Shown here piece by piece: positions 15,848 through 21,591 of a stretch of 21,591 bases of DNA. Source of the DNA: a virus; IMG/VR virus record IMGVR_UViG_3300046000_003437, positions 1-21,591 of that record. The stretch is one strand, 5' to 3'. Numbering within the stretch: position 1 is the first letter of the stretch; the number at the start of each line of letters is the position of its first letter. Under the pieces are notes generated by a model. That model had not been told where the DNA came from. It worked only from the letters and a program-made list of their open reading frames with translations, and made no database searches. The position numbers were made by a program, and so were the translations under genes.

Positions 15848-17365
15848 TTATTGTTGAGACATACCGTACTCTTCTGTACCGGGGAATCCGCCAAAAGGTA
15901 GTCCATCTTGATTTCCAAATCTCAACTTGCAGCCTTTAATACTCTTGGAACACTGATCAGGAATCCAATATTCTTTATTGAAATAAGGATCTTTTGTACT
16001 GGTTGATGTATGGTTTTTGGCGCAAACAAACACTTTATGAATCGGCTCCCAATTCGGAACGGCGTTAATATCAGATTTAGTTACTTTGATATTATGATTT
16101 TCACGATATACGTAATCGCCAACTTTATAATTGTAGTTACTAATCCATTTATCTTTGTTCACTAATAGACCAAAACTTGATTCATTAATTCCGATATATT
16201 TAGAGATTGCGGAATCTGTTCCAAATCTTTGAGAGCTTGTTAAAGTTGAAGCTTCATCTACATCATAATAGTATCTAGAAACAGGAACAGCTGCCCATGA
16301 TGTAACCGCTGGCGGTTTATAGTAAATAGTTAAAGCTCCACCACCTCCTTGATTATACCATCTAATTAAAACTCTATGATAACCTTCTTTTAAGAAAATA
16401 GTTCCTTCTTCTTGTGGAGCAGTTGTATTTTGTGGGCCACTACCATAATCTCCAGCAATTACATCGCCATCAATAAACAATTCAGCAGCATCGTCAGGAT
16501 CAACTCCAAGAGAATAACTTCCAGCTTGTCCTTTATCTACTTTAAAGTATCCGAGAAATTCGGTGAATACATACGTATCATTAGTTACGGTTACAGAACT
16601 AACTACAGATTCGGAAGAAAATGTGGCGGCTGCAATTTTAGAAGTAAACTCAGAAGAACTTACTGGCGAAGCTGGACTTCCAGTAGTTGTATAAACTCTT
16701 TTTAAAAGACCAGCTCTAAAATCAGTTGCTACAGAAAGCTTTAAATCATTTTCATCAGCAACAGGCGCACCCATGTAACGACATCCATTTCCTCTGTAAT
16801 GAAAAGAACAATAACGAGACATTACAATTCTTTTTGGGAAATTTACTCCATCAAGTTCAAGCGGCGAAGCTAACTCAAATTCTACAACAGCTTTGCTTTC
16901 GCTAGACCGTCTTAAAATAAAGAATACTTGATCTTCTAAGCCAGCTTTTGGATCTGCGCTACCATAAGGATTAGCTCCAAGAGGTTTAGCCGCTGTTGGC
17001 GAAAAGTTTTTATCGTCTAGAAATTTAACAAAAGTACGCTTTCTGATTACTTTTGCGCCAACTAAGTTGCTATATCTTCTGATTAAGTTAGATACGAAAA
17101 AATCTTGGTTAGAAACTGCTAATTTCGGTCTTGGAAGCGAGCCATCACCTTTGCTCTCAAATCCAGAGCTTTGAATCGGAAACGGCGCATACTCTTCGCC
17201 TTGCCAATAAACAGAACCTTCTATTCCATTAGTGCCGCCATGAATGTAAAGCTTTTCGTCAGGAAAGTTAACGTAATCATAGTAAATGACAAAAAACTCT
17301 AACAGCGCGGATGGTTCCAGCGAGAATAGAGCAGTATTGACTTTATGATTAGAATCCCTTGACAT
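15848..17365 (-). CDS. gpL-like tail-tip Fe-S protein with inserted PA14-like and aromatic modules
   Basis: This 505-aa protein corresponds to lambda gpL (about 230 aa), a [4Fe-4S] tail-tip protein linking the tail tube to gpI/gpJ. Residues 1-200 include the beta-rich gpL core (FELASPLELDGVNFPKRIV). The cluster ligands are likely C186 and C195 (SRYCSFHYRGNGCRYMG) with C472 and C479 (QCSKSIKGC), followed by the conserved end GLPFGGFPG. The Cys pairs, normally a few dozen residues apart, are separated by about 277 residues. This insert holds a PA14-like domain (about 264-352) and an aromatic, possibly carbohydrate-binding module (about 405-468). The gene opens the minus-strand unit. AAAGG-rich sequence precedes ATG 17365 and may act as the ribosome-binding site. 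Confidence 0.87.
   Translation of the reverse strand: MSRDSNHKVNTALFSLEPSALLEFFVIYYDYVNFPDEKLYIHGGTNGIEGSVYWQGEEYAPFPIQSSGFESKGDGSLPRPKLAVSNQDFFVSNLIRRYSNLVGAKVIRKRTFVKFLDDKNFSPTAAKPLGANPYGSADPKAGLEDQVFFILRRSSESKAVVEFELASPLELDGVNFPKRIVMSRYCSFHYRGNGCRYMGAPVADENDLKLSVATDFRAGLLKRVYTTTGSPASPVSSSEFTSKIAAATFSSESVVSSVTVTNDTYVFTEFLGYFKVDKGQAGSYSLGVDPDDAAELFIDGDVIAGDYGSGPQNTTAPQEEGTIFLKEGYHRVLIRWYNQGGGGALTIYYKPPAVTSWAAVPVSRYYYDVDEASTLTSSQRFGTDSAISKYIGINESSFGLLVNKDKWISNYNYKVGDYVYRENHNIKVTKSDINAVPNWEPIHKVFVCAKNHTSTSTKDPYFNKEYWIPDQCSKSIKGCKLRFGNQDGLPFGGFPGTEEYGMSQQ
16310..16576 (-). other. PA14-like domain inserted in the gpL-like protein
   Basis: Residues about 264-352. The strands FTEFLGYFKV, YSLGVDPDDAAELFIDGD, EGYHRVLIRWYNQGGGGALT and IYYKPP follow the PA14 pattern (DDxxxLxIDG then GxHxxxIxxxxxGG). 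PA14 domains commonly bind glycans. The insertion lies between the two cysteine pairs of the Fe-S domain. Confidence 0.65.
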
Positions 17366-17395
17366 TTCCTTTTACCTTTAGATTATATTACACCC
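17366..17395. promoter_or_regulatory. 30-bp divergent control region between tail-tip unit and right operon
   Basis: The gpL-like gene and the GNAT-like gene start back to back with only 30 bp between their ATGs. On the minus strand a perfect TATAAT (17382-17387) is followed by TAAAGG and AAAGGAA just before the gpL start, so this could combine a -10 box and a ribosome-binding site. I see no matching -35 box. Promoter function is inferred. Confidence 0.4.
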
Positions 17396-17878
17396 ATGAG
17401 TCAGAAAAACCATATAAAAATAGACTCTTTCAAAATAACTAGAATGTATTTAAACGACATTCCAGAAGTTCTAAAGCTCGCTATATCAGCGCAATCTAAA
17501 TTTGGAGTTACTTCAACAGTAGCTCCTTCTTTGTTTTTCAGGGAAATTGGCACTATTCTTCAAAAAAATACCATCAGCTCTTTTGTTTTCAGGGACATAA
17601 AAGATAGAGTTTTTGCCGCTTTTATAATCGCCCCAATAACAAGCGTATCTGCCGAAATCGTTCATGTATTCGTAGATAGTAGAATAATCCAAACCTCAGA
17701 AATGCAACAAGGATTTAAAGACAAGATAGAAGAACTGAAATATAAAGAAATTGCAGCAAAAGTAATGAAAAGTCGTAAAAGATATGCCATTTACGTTAAA
17801 TTTTTAAATACTTACGGTTTCAATGAAATAGCAGATGATAATGATTCGTATTTAAAACTTATTTATAGAAAAAGCTAA
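17396..17878 (+). CDS. Small GNAT-like protein (putative acetyltransferase)
   Basis: This 160-aa protein has GNAT-like order: FKITRMYLNDIPEVLKLA (strand then helix), SSFVFRDIKDRVFAAFIIAP (paired strands), AEIVHVFVDSR (the strand that usually precedes the CoA loop), a helix, RYAIYVKFLNTYGFNEI (helix and the terminal xxFLxxxGF), and a last strand YLKLIYRK. The CoA-binding RxxGxG/A loop is not evident, so enzyme activity is doubtful. Size and pattern (VFRDxxxxxFAAFII) recall the protein at 1341-1811 (YFRDGKPNSIFAGIV). First gene of the right-hand operon; a signal-peptide protein follows after 19 nt. Confidence 0.7.
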   Translation: MSQKNHIKIDSFKITRMYLNDIPEVLKLAISAQSKFGVTSTVAPSLFFREIGTILQKNTISSFVFRDIKDRVFAAFIIAPITSVSAEIVHVFVDSRIIQTSEMQQGFKDKIEELKYKEIAAKVMKSRKRYAIYVKFLNTYGFNEIADDNDSYLKLIYRKS

Positions 17879-17897
17879 AGTTAATGTAATAATTATA

Positions 17898-18284
17898 ATG
17901 ATTATGAACAAAATTAAACTATTCATCGTTTCGTTAACTCTAGCTCTTTTGGCTACCAAAGCTCACGCTGGTATCCCATTTTATCTGGAGTCCAAGAATA
18001 ACACCTCCGCTACTAACTGGAATACCCAAACATATTCCCATGAAGCTCGCGTTGGCGTAGCTTATCCTTGGGTTTATGCCGAAGTTGGCAAAGGTCGTCA
18101 ATACGTTAATTCCTTTAACAAAGGTCAAAACATGGACACTTTTGAAGTTGGTTCTAAGATCACGATTAAGAAGCTTGATGTTAAGCTCAAGTTTGAAGGC
18201 AGCAATGGAAAGCGGTTGAATTCTAAATTACCGCAAAAATTCCTTGACACAGGCGGCGAAGTCCGCATTAGATATAACTTCTAA
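17898..18284 (+). CDS. Secreted, outer-membrane-like beta-strand protein
   Basis: This 128-aa protein has a clear Sec signal peptide: a basic start (MNKIK), a hydrophobic core (LFIVSLTLALLATK) and an AHA-G cleavage site near residue 24. ATG 17898 and ATG 17904 are both possible. The mature ~104 residues alternate polar and hydrophobic or aromatic residues (HEARVGVAYPWVYAEVG, FEVGSKITIKKLDVKLKFEG, TGGEVRIRYNF) and end in Phe, a signal typical of outer-membrane beta barrels. It is too small for a classic eight-strand barrel, so an oligomeric or miniature barrel, or a periplasmic protein, is also possible. A phage protein made in the cell and sent to the outer membrane could mask or block the receptor against superinfection (inference). 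Its stop overlaps the next start (TAATG). Confidence 0.85.
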   Translation: MIMNKIKLFIVSLTLALLATKAHAGIPFYLESKNNTSATNWNTQTYSHEARVGVAYPWVYAEVGKGRQYVNSFNKGQNMDTFEVGSKITIKKLDVKLKFEGSNGKRLNSKLPQKFLDTGGEVRIRYNF

Positions 18285-18709
18285 TGAAGTTTGAGCGTCT
18301 CGTAAACCTAGCAAAAAATCTAATTATCTATGACGACACTGGAATCCGGTGTCGTCATTTTGCTTTTATACTGCACAAGAATCGTGTCGTTTCCATTGGG
18401 AGAAACTCAAACAAGTCTCACCCGATAAACAGAAAGTACGGTTACTTTGAAGGAAGCGGCATCCATGCCGAAGCGTGCGCCGTCATTAAATCTGGCAAGG
18501 TCGATCACTCGAAAAATACTTTAGTTACATTTCGTATTGACAGAAACGAAAAAATAGCTATGGGTAAACCTTGCAAACACTGCCAAAAGCTTTTGGGCGA
18601 TGTAATTTTCAAAGAAATTTATTACTCAAACGAACAAGGCGAATTCACAAAATTTAATGAAAATCTTAATCATCGAAAGCACAAGCAAGAGAAAGCCGCT
18701 GTCAAATGA
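18284..18709 (+). CDS. Zinc-dependent cytidine/deoxycytidylate-deaminase-fold protein
   Basis: This 141-aa protein has the deaminase zinc signature: H61-A-E63 (GIHAEACAVI), then P96-C97-x2-C100 (GKPCKHCQKLL), with the expected strands HFAFILHKNRVVSIGRN before and TLVTFRIDRN between. The pattern TFRI...GKPCKHC...IYYSNEQGEF differs from the classic dCMP deaminase TLYxTxxPCxxC. I therefore assign the superfamily only; the substrate could be a nucleotide, a nucleoside or nucleic acid. Near the reductase genes and upstream of a glycosyltransferase, a role in nucleotide metabolism or DNA base modification is plausible. The Lys/His-rich C-terminus (about 124-141) is encoded in the 53 nt shared with the next gene. 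ATG 18284 overlaps the preceding stop. Confidence 0.85.
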   Translation: MKFERLVNLAKNLIIYDDTGIRCRHFAFILHKNRVVSIGRNSNKSHPINRKYGYFEGSGIHAEACAVIKSGKVDHSKNTLVTFRIDRNEKIAMGKPCKHCQKLLGDVIFKEIYYSNEQGEFTKFNENLNHRKHKQEKAAVK

Positions 18710-19646
18710 GTTTGACGATACATCAATCGTTCATTGCCGTAACAGCTTGATTCTGGCCGAGGCACTCGGCGCAGACCTATTGGATGGCGAATACAAATTG
18801 CCACAAATCTTAGCCAACCAGTACGACGTAATCATTTGCGCGTATGCGTCACCGTATATGCCTCATGTTCCTTACCGCGAGATTCTGACGAAGAATCCAA
18901 ACGCGAGATACGTTTGGCTCGTTAACGATCATGACATTGAAGACAATCAGCTTCTTCGCTATGGCGTAATCAATCATGGATTAAAGTATGATATGATCTG
19001 CAATAATCCTCGTAGCGGTTATCGCCACTGGATTCTCAACAAGAACATTGCGGGCAAAAAGCTGAACGACTTTATCGTTGAGTGGCTCACTGTGAATCTC
19101 AATTCTTTGATTATGGATACGCGCAATCCTACAAATCCTGCTGATAAAGACGGTATCATTTACTACGGCACTTACCGCAAGCATCGCCAAGTTTCTTTTG
19201 AGAAGTTCTTAACAGAAGGCGTTTCTCTTTCTTGTTCACCAAAGAACGTCAAGAAATTCCAAGCGATCAACTGCAAATGTGCTTATGTTGAAAAGTTATC
19301 TTGGAAGAAGAACGAAGAGGATTTACGCAAATATAAATACTCAATCTACATTGAAGATTTGCACACTCACAACAACTATGCGTTCTTGGCTAATCGTTTT
19401 TACGAAGCTTTAATGAGCGACGTTGTAATGCTGTTTGACGCTGGATGCGAAAACACAATCAAGAACTGCGGATATAATTTATCTCCAAATGTATTAGTTG
19501 ACGAAAAAAGATTGTCAAAAGGCTTGACAACTTATGTTTCTTCTCTCAATTACGAGGAAGAGCTAAAGCATCAAAAGCAATTCGTTGCTCAAGCTTTCGC
19601 CGAAAAATCTGACGCTATTCAAAAAATTAAAAACTTTTTAAAATGA
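18657..19646 (+). CDS. T4 beta-glucosyltransferase-like GT-B glycosyltransferase
   Basis: This 329-aa protein (T4 BGT is 351) begins with a Rossmann strand, MKILIIESTS, supporting ATG 18657 although it lies inside the deaminase gene. By memory alignment to T4 BGT, D91 in YVWLVNDHDIED fits catalytic Asp100 (YYLFTDIRL). IIYYGTYRKHRQ (R174, R177) fits VIYGGSFRSGQR (R191, R195). NNYAFLANRFYEALMSDVVML (R247, E250) fits NDNFITLRVWETMASDAVML (R269, E272), which binds UDP. A UDP-sugar-dependent inverting transferase is therefore likely. T4 BGT glucosylates 5-hydroxymethylcytosine in phage DNA to block restriction; here the acceptor is unknown. The gene ends with an ATGA overlap with the next gene. 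Confidence 0.8.
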   Translation: MKILIIESTSKRKPLSNEFDDTSIVHCRNSLILAEALGADLLDGEYKLPQILANQYDVIICAYASPYMPHVPYREILTKNPNARYVWLVNDHDIEDNQLLRYGVINHGLKYDMICNNPRSGYRHWILNKNIAGKKLNDFIVEWLTVNLNSLIMDTRNPTNPADKDGIIYYGTYRKHRQVSFEKFLTEGVSLSCSPKNVKKFQAINCKCAYVEKLSWKKNEEDLRKYKYSIYIEDLHTHNNYAFLANRFYEALMSDVVMLFDAGCENTIKNCGYNLSPNVLVDEKRLSKGLTTYVSSLNYEEELKHQKQFVAQAFAEKSDAIQKIKNFLK

Positions 19647-19957
19647 AATACGAAATCACATTTGCTTTGACTGAAAAGTCGCGCAAGCATCTTAACATTC
19701 AGGAGCTTACCCCTTACAAAGCTTCGATCATTTCCACAAATGATCTCGACGATAAAAAGCTTATGCTTCTTATCACACTTTCTGAAGAAGGTCTTCCAAT
19801 CGAAACTCCAAGAAGATTTGAAATGGAAGTGAAGAACATTGGCTTTGGGCTTGAAAAGTTGCGAGTTCTCGGTTGGCTCGCAACACAAGATTATGTTTGC
19901 GACTGCATGATTACACTTCACTCTTTTCAGCAACCTGATTCTGGATGGAAAAGCTAA
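19643..19957 (+). CDS. Hypothetical protein (104 aa)
   Basis: The gene overlaps the glycosyltransferase stop by 4 nt (ATGA), implying coupled translation. The product is a small soluble alpha/beta protein with strands MKYEITFALT, KLMLLITLSEEG and RRFEMEVKNIGFG, and a later C-D-C-M segment. No family is recognised. Co-expression with the glycosyltransferase is the only functional hint. Confidence 0.75.
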   Translation: MKYEITFALTEKSRKHLNIQELTPYKASIISTNDLDDKKLMLLITLSEEGLPIETPRRFEMEVKNIGFGLEKLRVLGWLATQDYVCDCMITLHSFQQPDSGWKS

Positions 19958-20175
19958 TGAGTAGATATCTTGTAACGAAGACTTGTCCTCTTCTGTGTTT
20001 CAATTACAAAGAGAACTCTCAAACTGTTCTTCCTCTTTTCTCTGGAGACATTCTTAATGTTTTCTCTAAGTCAAAAGACTTGTTTGATCAAAGATTAGAG
20101 TATTGGGACTTCACAAATAATTGGAGCGCGAAAATCGACCCAGAAACACTATCTGCTCTGGAGGAAATACAATGA
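19957..20175 (+). CDS. Hypothetical small protein (72 aa)
   Basis: ATG 19957 shares its A with the preceding TAA and has a GGAAAAG upstream, so I prefer it to the in-frame ATG at 19945 inside the previous gene. The product (MSRYLVTKTCPLLCFNYKEN...) has two cysteines near the N-terminus (TCPLLC) and an aromatic middle. No family is recognised. The ribosome-binding site of the next gene is embedded in its last codons. Confidence 0.65.
   Translation: MSRYLVTKTCPLLCFNYKENSQTVLPLFSGDILNVFSKSKDLFDQRLEYWDFTNNWSAKIDPETLSALEEIQ
20160..20165 (+). promoter_or_regulatory. Strong Shine-Dalgarno site (GGAGGA)
   Basis: GGAGGA ends 6 nt before ATG 20172 and fixes that start over an upstream in-frame ATG at 20121. 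It is the clearest Shine-Dalgarno sequence in the window; most other starts rely on overlap or weak sites. It shows that the host uses anti-SD-based initiation. Confidence 0.8.
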
Positions 20176-20825
20176 TGACTTACGAAGAACAAGAAACAAT
20201 TTTGTTTACAGAATTTTCTAAAGTAAAAAAAGATTTTGAATCTGTTTTGAAAAAGAAAGTTAATCGTAAAAACTTTAAAGAGGCTATTATTGATCTAACT
20301 AAGATCGCAGTCAACACTCAATTTGATTCAGAGATTGATGCGGACATTAGAGAAAGACTATCTGGATTTTTCGCTGTTTGCCAGCCTTATCTTGGTGAGG
20401 TTATTTGGTCCAAGATAAAAGAGAAAGCTCTTAAGATTAGTATTGATTATGGCGATGATACAATGGTTAGCTGGAATATCCCAGTCGAAACATTTTTCGT
20501 AAATCAAAAACAATTTGAATTATCTATTGGGATGTTAGTCAATAGCTTTAAAGATTGCTTCCTTGGCCTTTTCCTATGCCCAGAATTGCGCGAAGCAGTT
20601 ATACAAGGCGATGAACTAGCGGTTAAAGCTCTTTACTCTTCCTTTTCCAGACCATCTATGGAATCAACAGTTATTAATCTTAAGCTGTTCAAAGAATGTT
20701 TCCCTGAATTCTATAATCATATTACCACTAATTTAGATATTATGAAGCTGGAAGACATGAAAGATTTTATTAAAAATAAGAATAAAGAAGTCAAAAAGCC
20801 AATTAAAAAACGTAAAGTTAAGTAA
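20172..20825 (+). CDS. Hypothetical protein with basic C-terminal tail (217 aa)
   Basis: Translation starts at ATG 20172, supported by the adjacent GGAGGA and an ATGA overlap with the preceding stop; a second ATG follows directly. The protein is mainly helical with a charged N-terminus (residues 1-50) and a middle section SWNIPVETFFVNQKQFELSIGM. It ends in a Lys-rich tail (NKNKEVKKPIKKRKVK) that could contact nucleic acid. I do not recognise the family and see no catalytic motif. Confidence 0.8.
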   Translation: MMTYEEQETILFTEFSKVKKDFESVLKKKVNRKNFKEAIIDLTKIAVNTQFDSEIDADIRERLSGFFAVCQPYLGEVIWSKIKEKALKISIDYGDDTMVSWNIPVETFFVNQKQFELSIGMLVNSFKDCFLGLFLCPELREAVIQGDELAVKALYSSFSRPSMESTVINLKLFKECFPEFYNHITTNLDIMKLEDMKDFIKNKNKEVKKPIKKRKVK

Positions 20826-21487
20826 TGCCATACTTAAATGCGAATATTCCTGTTTTTCATGCTTATTTAAGCAGCGACTTTCTTTATAATCATACTAAAA
20901 CTGAAAAAGAATATATTTCGTGTGAAGTTTTCGGAGTTACCTCATTAACTCGTCGCTGTCTTACATTTCAAATAATGACAGAGTATGGTTCTAGACATGA
21001 TAGAGTTCCTATTCATTATCTAACCCTAGATCCTAAACACTCTAACTATCCTTTAGATTGGTTGCAGCTTTGGGATTGTTATTCAAACGTCTTGTCCGTA
21101 ACGAGATACGAATACCATAAGAACGCATCAGTAGAAGTTCAACTCAAGAATCACGAATGGGTTAAAGGCAAATACTTATTCACGATAGACTGGCACGATA
21201 ATCCTGATGCTGCGTTTGGCTATTCTGAAATGGCTGGAGGACACAAATGCGGCCATCTTATTTGGGGTCTTCAAGACTCAACAGGTAAAGAATGTAATCA
21301 ATTATTCTTTCAGCCAAATAATAGAGTTGTTTGGAGAGATGGTGGCGCTTTTATCGCTAAAAAATTAGAGAAACCAGATTGGAAAGTCTTTGATAAAGAG
21401 TTCACTTGCGAAGGTAAAGGCAAGTGGTTAGCTTTAGATAACGACGATTACTTCTATCAATTCAAAGAAGCCGATAAAAAAGTGTAA
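20825..21487 (+). CDS. Hypothetical conserved-looking phage protein (220 aa)
   Basis: The start ATG shares a base with the preceding stop (TAATG). The 220-aa product begins MPYLNANIPVFHAYLSSDFL and is rich in aromatic residues, with paired strands (SVEVQLKNHEWVKGKYLFTI), a GGHKCGHLIWGLQD segment and NQLFFQPNNRVVWRD. It looks like a globular, mostly beta protein without signal peptide or membrane segment. It resembles uncharacterised proteins I associate with large tailed phages, but I cannot name a function. The HKCGH cluster might bind a metal (weak). Confidence 0.8.
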   Translation: MPYLNANIPVFHAYLSSDFLYNHTKTEKEYISCEVFGVTSLTRRCLTFQIMTEYGSRHDRVPIHYLTLDPKHSNYPLDWLQLWDCYSNVLSVTRYEYHKNASVEVQLKNHEWVKGKYLFTIDWHDNPDAAFGYSEMAGGHKCGHLIWGLQDSTGKECNQLFFQPNNRVVWRDGGAFIAKKLEKPDWKVFDKEFTCEGKGKWLALDNDDYFYQFKEADKKV

Positions 21488-21491
21488 TAGT

Positions 21492-21591
21492 ATGATAAGT
21501 GAAGAAGGCATTTTTTCTAATTTTATTTATTTTTATTTCCAGCTCGCATGGAAGCGAGATGGTCCATGGCTTCAAGTCTCCGGTATTCAAC
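21492..21591 (+). CDS. Partial ORF running off the right edge
   Basis: ATG 21492, four bases after the previous stop codon, opens a frame without stops for 33 codons to the window end. It begins MISEEGIFSNFIYFYFQLAW, with a hydrophobic aromatic stretch followed by WKRDGPWLQVSG. The short spacing fits the operon, but there is no clear ribosome-binding site and too little sequence to name it. Confidence 0.5.
   Translation, partial: MISEEGIFSNFIYFYFQLAWKRDGPWLQVSGIQ

Noticed and set aside
15847-15918. Longer start for the JAMM protein at ATG 15918
   Set aside because: It would overlap gpL by 71 nt and add residues outside the domain; ATG 15846 sits one base after the gpL stop.
21511-21538. T-rich run after the last full gene, as a possible terminator
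   Set aside because: There is no stem-loop directly upstream, and the run is in frame with the partial ORF that follows.
21543-21558. CTCGC / GCGAG hairpin with a 6-nt loop followed by a TTCAA string, suggestive of a tRNA
   Set aside because: The D-loop would be too short, no 5-bp anticodon stem or 7-bp acceptor stem can be formed, and the stretch lies in an open reading frame.
1-21591. CRISPR array, IS element, integrase or attachment site
   Set aside because: No regularly spaced direct repeats, transposase or recombinase motifs, or flanking duplications were seen on either strand.

Overview
The window looks like a piece of a tailed dsDNA bacteriophage genome. The evidence is tight gene packing (mostly 1-13 nt spacers, or 1-4 nt and sometimes ~50 nt overlaps), a lambda-type tail-tip gene series, phage-style class Ia ribonucleotide reductase genes, and many small proteins of unknown function. 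The DNA is AT-rich. The tail-tip series L-K-I-J implies a flexible-tailed (siphovirus-like) particle. A gene for a secreted protein with a C-terminal phenylalanine, like those of outer-membrane proteins, points to a Gram-negative host. Several structural-protein modules resemble ones I associate with marine and freshwater phages (inference). No integrase, tRNA, IS element or CRISPR array is visible.

Region 1 (1-5241, + strand): an unknown gene cut by the window edge, a protein with a possible single-strand-annealing-like motif, a small GNAT-like protein, then nrdA and nrdB. Both reductase genes keep every catalytic residue I checked, so this phage probably makes its own dNTPs during infection.

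Region 2 (5238-17365, - strand, transcribed right to left): a 12-kb tail-tip unit. In transcription order it holds a gpL-like Fe-S protein, a stand-alone JAMM protease (gpK N-terminal half), a very large gpI-like protein, the N-terminal part of a gpJ-like hub, a small beta-rich protein, and the rest of gpJ (1891 aa). The lambda-like cores are recognisable but heavily decorated: a von Willebrand A-like domain inside gpJ, PA14-like and possible carbohydrate-binding modules inside gpL, and PA14-like plus tandem beta repeats inside gpI. gpJ is also divided between two genes. This elaborated, probably glycan-binding tail tip is the most unusual structural feature.

Region 3 (17396-21591, + strand): a divergent operon starting 30 bp from gpL. 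It encodes a second GNAT-like protein, a signal-peptide-bearing outer-membrane-like protein, a zinc deaminase, a glycosyltransferase that resembles T4 DNA beta-glucosyltransferase at its UDP-binding and catalytic positions, four unknown proteins and a partial ORF running off the edge. The reductase, deaminase and glycosyltransferase together suggest nucleotide metabolism possibly linked to modified, glycosylated phage DNA. No base-hydroxymethylating enzyme lies in the window, so that link is inference.
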